The notes beneath the pieces are model-generated. The model was not told the origin of the DNA, made no database searches, and worked only from the letters and a program-made list of their open reading frames with translations. Positions 9,901-15,404 of a stretch of 16,907 bases of DNA are shown here, one piece after another. Location of the stretch: positions 1-16,907 of the forward strand of contig DAIEML010000017.1 of the NCBI GenBank assembly GCA_027349615.1, read 5' to 3'. This stretch comes from Ignavibacteriales bacterium (GTDB lineage Bacteria; Bacteroidota; Ignavibacteria; Ignavibacteriales; Ignavibacteriaceae). Within the stretch, counting starts at the first letter, position 1. Every line of letters starts with the position of its first letter. Made by a program: the position numbers and the translations under genes.

Positions 9901-10559
9901 TGAAACATTGATTGGTCTTCGTTATCGTCCATCCAAAAATAGCTTTCTTGATCAGCATTAAATTGGCCGCGTCCGAAATACCCATTCCAATCTACAGATG
10001 GCGTAATATACTTTCCATTTACAAGAACAGGTTTTCCAGTATAACTCCAGTCAGGCTGATCAGGCCATTGCATTGGCCAGGTTTGTGGTAAATTGCTCAT
10101 TGCAACTCCACCAATACTCTGATCAATTATTGGATTATTAAATCCTGGTATTGGATCAAAGCCCCAAAATGCGCCGCCAGCACCTGATCTTCCGCCGCCA
10201 GGCCTAGAAACAGGAGTTATCTGAACGTTTACAATAGTGTCAATATAACTTATAATATTGCCATTATTATCTTTAACTGGGATTGGTGGAAGTTTTAATC
10301 CAACCAATGGAGAAACGTCTCCGACATAACCATCGGGATCATACTTCCATGCACCTCGAGGATATCCAGGTAATGAAGATGGTTGAGCTATAACTCCATA
10401 ATTAGCAAAAATAGTTCTAACTTGATTACCTCTATGAACACCAAAAGTACGATACGTGCTGCTACCACGAGAGGTAATTTCTCTGCTTTGAGGAAAAGAA
10501 TTTGTAACAACAAATAGAGTTATAAAAAATAAATAAATTAAGTATCTAAATTTTGTCAT
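6909..10559 (-). CDS. Large secreted protein with fibronectin III domain, DGIDNDGD motifs and FlgD/T9SS-like C-terminal domain
   Basis: A 1216-residue exported protein of unknown function, second gene of the operon and probably a partner of the TonB receptor. The signal peptide is about residues 1-24. The N-terminal half (30-670) matches no family I can name. It carries three acidic loops of the type D-G-I-D-N: 349-356 (DGIDNDGD), 437-449 (DGIDNNLNGIIDE) and 496-503, resembling MopE-like or dockerin-like metal-binding loops, probably for calcium. A fibronectin III-like domain spans about 676-803 (PDKPTLTAVPGDGQVTLYW to YYYAVVAYTKG). The C terminus (about 1112-1216) has VPNPYVV, a central IHIYTSAGDEVRTL strand, GVYFYVVEV and a basic KIGKIAIIK end. 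That is a FlgD-Ig-like variant of the T9SS sorting domain. The upstream GGA is a weak ribosome site, but the signal peptide begins at this ATG. It could replace SusD as the surface capture subunit; this is inference. Confidence 0.82.
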   Translation of the reverse strand: MTKFRYLIYLFFITLFVVTNSFPQSREITSRGSSTYRTFGVHRGNQVRTIFANYGVIAQPSSLPGYPRGAWKYDPDGYVGDVSPLVGLKLPPIPVKDNNGNIISYIDTIVNVQITPVSRPGGGRSGAGGAFWGFDPIPGFNNPIIDQSIGGVAMSNLPQTWPMQWPDQPDWSYTGKPVLVNGKYITPSVDWNGYFGRGQFNADQESYFWMDDNEDQSMFQRWGFMPDSTDPTRRGEAIQVSVRGLQWSNFLAQNVIFWLYNIKNDGTSDYEQAVFGTLVGTYVGIMGDEYNDDASFFDVRQNITYTWDIEPGKGYEYIRPEANPQWQPNPFAVGYVAYAFLESPGNQYDGIDNDGDNANFSGNAPYFASQDFDPRIIHAGDKLILIDPKTYKRSVYIMPNDTVTVNSMGVPFKVYPGISLQEGNLLTDGTVNPNAYDGIDNNLNGIIDENYILDYRQFKKSPQGVVLIDTLNPIQHKDYINNLGLTDPMIDEARDDGIDNNNNWNQLTDDVGLDGKSGTGDFGEGDGKPTSGYQKPGLVPGLPVDSSKLNIYGLQDTGEPGEPNVDKTDVDESDQIGLTSFEYFTPAGAITMSNEIDMWRRMHPGYFDVPSSVVNNTATKGEDGDFIFASGYFPLLAGSTERFSLALLYGDNLFETIKTKKIAQIIYNANYNFPRPPDKPTLTAVPGDGQVTLYWDRVAESTIDKTTKKIEFEGYKIYRGTDPDFSDALQISDGRGQKVFYQPIYQCDLVDGVTGYFNSSPSLYELTNGAPYFLGNDSGIQNFYIDKNLTNGRTYYYAVVAYTKGETALDIFPTENTHYVSKDANGNITTDINTAAVIPNAPVLGYVAPKSGVQLSRTSGNSQVVPYYEVVDPTAVKDSTYNVTFNDSLISGVNIAYSYNIQNSGNGGYILKNAKLLPSNGVIADGIRLSIDTTYQSVNNIVMDSTKSDWNNNGTNNLVFIGTQFSLPSKNLQGIRFPKDYEFVFSNSYNDSSNVLNVFKNQGVNLPIKITNFKVYDVTDRSHPVRVQYAMTETGNKKLDTLSANDIVFLSDSTGNELSWRMVFVGNDSSYVAKGGDSLFISFTKPLSSSDQFTFTTAGPTVDQSSISQQLNEIKAVPNPYVVTDVYEQPLPAGIRGRGERVMYFTHLPANCTIHIYTSAGDEVRTLQHEGNLNNGTVQWDLRTSEGLEVAYGVYFYVVEVNSTGDKKIGKIAIIK

Positions 10560-10579
10560 AATAATTCCACTAATTAAAC

Positions 10580-13348
10580 TTATTGGTTGAAATAAAAAGT
10601 AGTGCCAAATTCAATTCTTCTAGGTTCAGAATAAAATGACGGATTGTTATAATAATCTTGAACCGAATTTACCAAGTGAGTTGGGTTGCCATTAGTTAAT
10701 GCTAAATATTCTGATATTGTATAATTTGCAACACCGCTGTCATTATATACGTTAAGCTGATTTTCTGTATCAAGTAAATTATAAACTCTTAGGAAGAAGC
10801 TAAGCTTGTGTTTCCCAATAACAAAATCTTTATATGCTCTTAAATCAATATTAAATGTAGATGGTTTCAATCCCGCATTAGTTAAGATTTGCGAAAGGTC
10901 TAAAGATTCGCTTGGCGTATATGGGAAACCACTTCCATATTGTCCGATTAAACTAAATCCCCAATCTTTGTCGCCAGAATAAGAAAATGTTGCATTAATT
11001 GTTTGCGCTTGATCCCAATTCAAACTTGCCATTTGCTGCTCTGGTCTCTGTCCGCTTGTATAAAGATTAATAGTTGCATTTGGATCAGAAGCATTTCCTT
11101 TTGCTGATTGCAAGGTATAATCAAGAGTTGCTGACCAATGATTGGTTAATCTTTTTGTTACAGAAAGTACAATTCCTTTAACAAATCCGAAATCACTATT
11201 TACAAATTGCACATAAGTTGCAGCACCACCGTAAATTGGAATTAAGTTTGTTGCTGTTCCTGCTAAGTTTCTGATGTCTCTAAAATATCCTGTTAAGTCA
11301 AAAGTTATATCGTCGGAAAGCGCTTGCTGTATACCTACTTCACCACTGATTGTTTGTTCCGGCTTTAGATCTGGATTACCTGCAACGCCTAAGTTTCCAG
11401 TTCCCTGTCCAAATTTAAAATCAGGATTTGTGTATAATAAATTGAAATTTGGGATCTGAAAAAAATGTCCATAAGAAAAATGAATTACACCACGAGCTGT
11501 AATTGGGAATGCGACTCCAAGTCTTGGGCTAACTTGAAACTTCGGTGTAGCTTTTTTATACCAAATAGCTTCTCGTTGTGCAAGCGTCATTCCAATATGT
11601 GCAGGATCAACTGGGTTATAAATATTAGGATCAGCTGGATCAGTAAGAGTATGACCATCAGGATAAAAATAATCTCCTCTTATACCAATATTTACTATTA
11701 AAGATTTTAATTCAATTTTATCTTGAATATAAGCTGAAGCTTCAAGCGGTTTTTCCGTATAAAGATCAATATTTAAATTTTGGCTTGGATCATTTGGATT
11801 TGGCACATACATGTGTGCATATGGATTTAATGTTACTTGCGGATCCTGAAGTGAATCAGCTTGGAATAACGTTGTATTTGCGTAAGTGAGATTATGCTTA
11901 TTAAATTCAAATCCTAATTTAACCTGATGAATTGGCGTAACCTGAGAAGTCAAATCAAATTTAATTCCATAGGTTCCAGTAGCTCTTCTGAACATAGTAT
12001 GCTGAGTTCCACCAGTAAGAAAAGAAGGGACTTCTTGAGGAGCTTCAGATAAAAGTGCAATGTTTGTATATCTAGGATCGTTAGGATCGGCATAAACGTA
12101 AGTTTGATATTCATTATAGAAATATGAAAGATCTAACTTATAAAATGTTTCGGCACTTAGAGTATGAGTTATTGCTAAAATATTTGTATTTGCTCTTTTG
12201 AAATTATGGTAATTACCATCCGGGTTGTATGTAAATGCCTGATCATAATTTTGATAATTCATATTATCGATAATATAATTATAATCAACTTTCACATCCG
12301 GAATAGGTTTCCATGTTAACTTACCTTGTCCATAAATTTTTTCATTCCAATTCATTGGTACCATAGAACTATCGCCAACGCCACTGGGCAATGCATTTAT
12401 AATATATCTTGAAGATACCGGGTATGTTGGTCCTTGATTAACTGTTATATTCCATGGATTAAATATTTTTTGTCCGTAAATCCACCCGCCGAAATAAATG
12501 TAACGAGCATAAGTATAAAAAGTAAGTTTATCCGGAATGATTGGACCACTTAGCCCTCCTTCAACATCTCTAATATCAGCTGGTCTAAACTTATTATCAT
12601 TCTTGAAAATATTTGTGTGAGTTGTATAATGAGTTCCCCAATAAGTTGTAAAATTTCCTTTTATCTGATCACCGCCGTCTTTGGTTGCAATATTAACATA
12701 ACCAGACAAGGCTTTTCCATACTCAGCATTAAAAGCACCGCTGACAAACTGAAGCTCTTGAATCGAGTTTACATTTACATCAACAACGTTTGACCCATCA
12801 TAAACATCAGTTACCGGAACTCCATCAATTGCATAAACAACTTCACCTGTTCTTCCTCCACGAACACTTCCGCCAACAATACCAGCTTGGAGATTTAGAA
12901 CTTCACTAAATTCAGAAACTGGTAATGCAGTTATTTGATTTGCATCGATAATTGCAGTAGAAGCAGTCAAATCTTTTTGAACAAGTGGCCTCTTTGCTGT
13001 TACAACGACTGCCTGCACTTCAACTGCTGTTTCTTTAAGTAAAAAATCTTCTCTTGTTGTTAAATCAATAGACACATGCACGCCTTGGAGTTCTTCTGTC
13101 TGATAGCCAATTGCCGAAACTTTCACATTATAAACTCCAGGTGAAATTCCAAGTATGGAATAATTTCCATCCAAATCAGTTGCAGCGCCCATTGATGTTC
13201 CCATAATAATTATATTAGCACCAATAATAGGCTGCTTGTTTCCAGCATCAAGCACTTGACCTGCAATTTTTCCCGTTTGGCAAAAGATTTCAGTTGATAA
13301 AAAAATGGAAAGAATAAGAATGGAAAATAGTTGTAGCCAAAATCTCAT
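10580..13348 (-). CDS. TonB-dependent outer-membrane receptor (SusC-like arrangement, no SusD)
   Basis: A 922-residue TonB-dependent transporter, first gene of the four-gene operon, predicted to import a ligand across the outer membrane using TonB energy. Order: signal peptide (about 1-23), carboxypeptidase-regulatory-like domain (26-100), a TonB-box-like VVVTAKRP (114-121), plug (about 129-231, with YAIDGVPVTDV and GALSGYVNIATKDGG-like features), then a 22-strand-type barrel rich in aromatic strand ends, finishing GTTFYFNQ. The front domain and plug resemble SusC-family receptors, but the protein is shorter than the roughly 1000 residues common for SusC, and no SusD-like lipoprotein follows. 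The next gene starts 20 bases after the stop. A strong GGAGG (13354-13358), five bases before the ATG, fixes the start. Barrel sequence alone does not reveal the ligand; siderophore or vitamin uptake remain alternatives to glycans. Confidence 0.93.
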   Translation of the reverse strand: MRFWLQLFSILILSIFLSTEIFCQTGKIAGQVLDAGNKQPIIGANIIIMGTSMGAATDLDGNYSILGISPGVYNVKVSAIGYQTEELQGVHVSIDLTTREDFLLKETAVEVQAVVVTAKRPLVQKDLTASTAIIDANQITALPVSEFSEVLNLQAGIVGGSVRGGRTGEVVYAIDGVPVTDVYDGSNVVDVNVNSIQELQFVSGAFNAEYGKALSGYVNIATKDGGDQIKGNFTTYWGTHYTTHTNIFKNDNKFRPADIRDVEGGLSGPIIPDKLTFYTYARYIYFGGWIYGQKIFNPWNITVNQGPTYPVSSRYIINALPSGVGDSSMVPMNWNEKIYGQGKLTWKPIPDVKVDYNYIIDNMNYQNYDQAFTYNPDGNYHNFKRANTNILAITHTLSAETFYKLDLSYFYNEYQTYVYADPNDPRYTNIALLSEAPQEVPSFLTGGTQHTMFRRATGTYGIKFDLTSQVTPIHQVKLGFEFNKHNLTYANTTLFQADSLQDPQVTLNPYAHMYVPNPNDPSQNLNIDLYTEKPLEASAYIQDKIELKSLIVNIGIRGDYFYPDGHTLTDPADPNIYNPVDPAHIGMTLAQREAIWYKKATPKFQVSPRLGVAFPITARGVIHFSYGHFFQIPNFNLLYTNPDFKFGQGTGNLGVAGNPDLKPEQTISGEVGIQQALSDDITFDLTGYFRDIRNLAGTATNLIPIYGGAATYVQFVNSDFGFVKGIVLSVTKRLTNHWSATLDYTLQSAKGNASDPNATINLYTSGQRPEQQMASLNWDQAQTINATFSYSGDKDWGFSLIGQYGSGFPYTPSESLDLSQILTNAGLKPSTFNIDLRAYKDFVIGKHKLSFFLRVYNLLDTENQLNVYNDSGVANYTISEYLALTNGNPTHLVNSVQDYYNNPSFYSEPRRIEFGTTFYFNQ

Positions 13349-13353
13349 TTATC

Positions 13354-13358
13354 CCTCC
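13354..13358 (-). promoter_or_regulatory. Strong Shine-Dalgarno site of the TonB receptor gene
   Basis: GGAGG on the minus strand, five bases from the ATG, is the best ribosome site in the window. It fixes the receptor's start and suggests high translation of the operon's first gene. Confidence 0.85.
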
Positions 13359-13509
13359 GGAACAAAATTATTTTGATCATAAGATGGTATCCTTAGAAAA
13401 GAGTATACGATTATCTATTTATTACCTAAAACTTAATTTTATAAAAAAATCATGATTCATTTAAAGAAGCAATCCAAAAATTTGTTGTTATGCTATAATT
13501 CTTCTCTTT

Positions 13510-13557
13510 TTAAATGAAATTTTTTCCTAATCAATTCTCAATTTTAATTTCATTTAA
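13510..13557. repeat. 12-base perfect inverted repeat upstream of the TonB operon
   Basis: TTAAATGAAATT (13510-13521) and AATTTCATTTAA (13546-13557) are perfect inverted arms around a 24-base spacer. The core TTCATTTAA also occurs as a third, direct copy at 13456-13464. It lies about 160 bases upstream of the receptor ATG and could be a leader hairpin or a regulator site. The AT-rich setting lowers its significance, although a 12-base match is long. Confidence 0.45.
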
Positions 13558-13641
13558 TCCAAATTTGCTGCTCAGCTAATTATTAAATTGAGGTTTAAAT
13601 TTATCTAGTATAAACTATATATTTATCATTCGCTATACCAC

Positions 13642-13657
13642 TACCTAAACGTGGGTA
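13642..13657. promoter_or_regulatory. Putative response-regulator operator, module B site 2
   Basis: TACCTAAACGTGGGTA is two inverted heptamers, TACCTAA and TACCCAC, separated by two bases. This is the 7-2-7 arrangement known for NarL-type regulators (heptamer consensus TACYYMT), with the last base of each heptamer deviating. Its centre lies 51 bases from that of site 1 (13693-13708). It is upstream of the TonB operon and just downstream of the second response-regulator gene. Binding is inferred. Confidence 0.5.
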
Positions 13658-13692
13658 TTTTATACATATTATGCAATATTTTTAATTTTACC

Positions 13693-13708
13693 CTACCTAA
13701 ATAGATAG
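13693..13708. promoter_or_regulatory. Putative response-regulator operator, module B site 1
   Basis: CTACCTAAATAGATAG is an imperfect palindrome, CTACC-N6-GATAG, with one mismatch in the five-base arms. It is the counterpart of the perfect site at 14566-14581 within a duplicated 61-base module. It begins 345 bases upstream of the TonB receptor start. Confidence 0.5.
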
Positions 13709-13753
13709 GAAAAATTAACATATTTTTATCGTTGCTAAATAAAAAATTTTAGA

Positions 13754-14392
13754 TCAAATTAATCCTTCTTTTATTGCTTTTGCAACTGCTTCTGATTGTG
13801 AATGAACGTGAAGCTTTTTATAGATATTTCTAAAATGAAATCTCACGGTTTCAATACTTATAAAAAGTGAATCTGCAATTGTTTTGAAACTATTTCCTTC
13901 TACCAAACCACTTAATATTTCTTTTTCCCTGGGAGTTAAAATATTTTGTTGATTTGACGGAGAAGTCTGTTTTTTCAGCTGAAAAAAATCAATTACTTTT
14001 CGGGCAATATGCGAGCTCATCGGCGCACCGCCTTGATATGCTTCTTGTATTGCCTCTAATAATTTTGAAGGTGGAGTTTTTTTAACCAAATAACCGCAAG
14101 CACCAGCACAAAGCGCATCAAATATTAAATCATTTTCTTCATAAACCGTAAGAACTAAAATTGTAAGGTTTGGTAAAATTGCTTTTGACTGTTTAATACC
14201 TTCTATTCCATTCATTCCGGGTAAACCAATATCCATTAACAAAACATCCGGATTTTGCTTTTCCAAATTTTTCAGCATGCTTTCACATTTAGGATATGAT
14301 GCAATACAGCTATAACCCGGTGTACCGTCAATTAAAATTTTTAAACCTTCGCGAATCGTATCATTATCTTCAACTACGATTACTTTAATCAT
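13754..14392 (-). CDS. NarL/LuxR-family response regulator, second copy
   Basis: A cytoplasmic two-component transcription factor of 212 residues, normal for the NarL family. The receiver domain (about 1-118) has the acidic pair Glu8/Asp9, phospho-acceptor Asp54 (LLMDIGLPGMNG), Thr82 and Lys104. The LuxR-type helix-turn-helix (about 151-210) starts at LTPREKEIL and includes SIETVRFHFRNIYKKL. GGAG (14400-14403), seven bases before the ATG, supports the start. It is 184/212 identical to the regulator encoded at 14679-15317, so it arose by tandem duplication. A pair of palindromic operator-like sites lies 120-190 bases upstream of its ATG, suggesting control by itself or its twin. The kinase encoded just upstream is the likely phosphate donor. 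Confidence 0.95.
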   Translation of the reverse strand: MIKVIVVEDNDTIREGLKILIDGTPGYSCIASYPKCESMLKNLEKQNPDVLLMDIGLPGMNGIEGIKQSKAILPNLTILVLTVYEENDLIFDALCAGACGYLVKKTPPSKLLEAIQEAYQGGAPMSSHIARKVIDFFQLKKQTSPSNQQNILTPREKEILSGLVEGNSFKTIADSLFISIETVRFHFRNIYKKLHVHSQSEAVAKAIKEGLI

Positions 14393-14514
14393 CGCTTAAC
14401 TCCGAACACTTTCAAAAGAAATTTCTTAGTAATAATTTTGATAAAACTATTTTTTAATATATGATTTCTTAGATCAATTGATTAAAACTATAATTTATCA
14501 AATAATCTTACTAC

Positions 14515-14530
14515 TACATGATCATAGGTA
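14515..14530. promoter_or_regulatory. Putative response-regulator operator, module A site 2
   Basis: TACATGATCATAGGTA contains one perfect NarL-type heptamer (TACCTAT on the minus strand, 14530-14524) and a degraded partner (TACATGA) in the 7-2-7 layout. Its centre is 51 bases from that of site 1 (14566-14581), matching module B exactly. It lies about 120 bases upstream of the second response regulator. Confidence 0.45.
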
Positions 14531-14565
14531 TTTTAAAATTATTCGGATTGATTTTTAATTTAATA

Positions 14566-14581
14566 CTACCCAAATAGGTAG
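14566..14581. promoter_or_regulatory. Putative response-regulator operator, module A site 1
   Basis: CTACCCAAATAGGTAG has perfect five-base inverted arms, CTACC and GGTAG, around CAAATA. It includes heptamers TACCCAA and TACCTAT, close to or matching the NarL consensus TACYYMT. It sits in the 286-base gap between the two regulator genes, about 175 bases before the second one's ATG. It is the best-formed of the four palindromes. The same gap also holds two simple palindromes, 14416-14427 and 14473-14482, of doubtful meaning. Confidence 0.55.
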
Positions 14582-14678
14582 AAAGACACATTCAGTTGAT
14601 TTAATTTTTTTGTGAAGAAATATTTTTACCGCATTTTATTTCTTCTTAAGAATTAGATGAATTTATATTTTTTATAGT

Positions 14679-15317
14679 TTAAATGATTCCTTCTTTAATT
14701 GCTTTTGCAACTGCTTCAGACTGTGAATGAACGTGAAGTTTTTTATAAATATTTCGAAAATGAAATCGAACTGTTTCTATGCTAATGAATAATGAATCTG
14801 CAATTGCTTTAAAGCTGTTTCCTTCAACTAAGCCGGTTAAAATTTCTTTTTCCCTAGGTGTTAAAATGTTTTGCGACTTTTGAGGTGAAAGTTGTTTCTT
14901 TTGCTGGAAAAAATCTATCACTTTTCTAGCTATGTTCGAACTCATTGGCGCACCGCCTTGATGAGCATCTTGTATTGCATCAAGTAATTTTGAAGGCGGA
15001 GTTTTTTTTACTAAATAACCGCAAGCGCCGGCACATAATGCATCAAATACCAATTCATTTTCTTCATAGACTGTTAAAACCAGTATTGTAAGATCCGGAA
15101 GGATTGCTTTTGCTCTTTTAATTCCTTCAATTCCATTCATTCCCGGTAAACCAATATCCATCAACAGAACATCTGGTTTTAATTTTTCTAAATTTTTTAA
15201 CATAACTTCACATTGAGGAAAAGCGCCAATACATGAGTATCCTTCAGTTCCATCAATCAAAATTTTTAATCCATCACGAATAGCATAGTTATCTTCAACT
15301 ACAATAACTTTAATCAT
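14679..15317 (-). CDS. NarL/LuxR-family response regulator, first copy
   Basis: A 212-residue two-component regulator and the close twin of the product of 13754-14392. Receiver residues Glu8, Asp9, Asp54, Thr82 and Lys104 are all present, as is the C-terminal LuxR helix-turn-helix (about 151-210). The 28 differences from its twin cluster at residues 31-38 and in the linker (143-149). From residue 172 onward only one residue differs (211), so both should read the same DNA sequence. GAGG (15324-15327) lies six bases before the ATG and partly inside an inverted repeat (15326-15360). The kinase gene ends 87 bases upstream on the same strand, so co-transcription with the kinase is likely. Confidence 0.95.
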   Translation of the reverse strand: MIKVIVVEDNYAIRDGLKILIDGTEGYSCIGAFPQCEVMLKNLEKLKPDVLLMDIGLPGMNGIEGIKRAKAILPDLTILVLTVYEENELVFDALCAGACGYLVKKTPPSKLLDAIQDAHQGGAPMSSNIARKVIDFFQQKKQLSPQKSQNILTPREKEILTGLVEGNSFKAIADSLFISIETVRFHFRNIYKKLHVHSQSEAVAKAIKEGII

Positions 15318-15325
15318 TAATTACC

Positions 15326-15360
15326 TCATCAATTATTATAAATATACTACTTATTGATGA
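15326..15360 (-). repeat. Hairpin overlapping the ribosome site of the first response regulator
   Basis: Eight-base arms TCATCAAT (15326-15333) and ATTGATGA (15353-15360) surround a 19-base loop. In the minus-strand transcript the 3' arm runs into GAGG, so folding could partly mask the SD sequence and lower translation of the regulator relative to the upstream kinase. The stem is short and the effect is speculative. Confidence 0.4.
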
Positions 15361-15404
15361 ATAATTCTTTTCTAAAATGTTACGGAGTTGATACAGGAAA
15401 CTTT

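Larger units (their letters stand above)
13349..13753 (-). promoter_or_regulatory. 405-base non-coding leader of the TonB/T9SS operon
   Basis: No credible gene was seen here. The stretch holds the GGAGG ribosome site next to the receptor start. Farther upstream it carries a 12-base inverted repeat (13510-13557) and two NarL-like palindromes (13642-13657 and 13693-13708). A single TACCTAA heptamer lies at 13423-13429, 75 bases from the ATG. The promoter could not be placed confidently: several AT-rich -10-like hexamers exist, but none has a well-spaced -35. No hairpin with a T-run follows the response-regulator stop, so some read-through from the regulator genes into the operon is possible. 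Confidence 0.6.

Noticed and set aside
10580..13348. TonB receptor as a lipoprotein (Cys23 at the end of the signal peptide)
   Set aside because: The residues before the cysteine (EIF) do not fit a lipobox, and TonB-dependent barrels are cleaved by signal peptidase I.
13423..13429. Single TACCTAA heptamer as a fifth operator
   Set aside because: It lacks an inverted partner at a sensible spacing, and single seven-base matches are expected by chance in this AT-rich DNA; mentioned only within the leader entry.
15348..15354. TACTTAT match to the NarL heptamer upstream of the first regulator
   Set aside because: It has low information content, no partner half-site, and falls within the loop of the ribosome-site hairpin.
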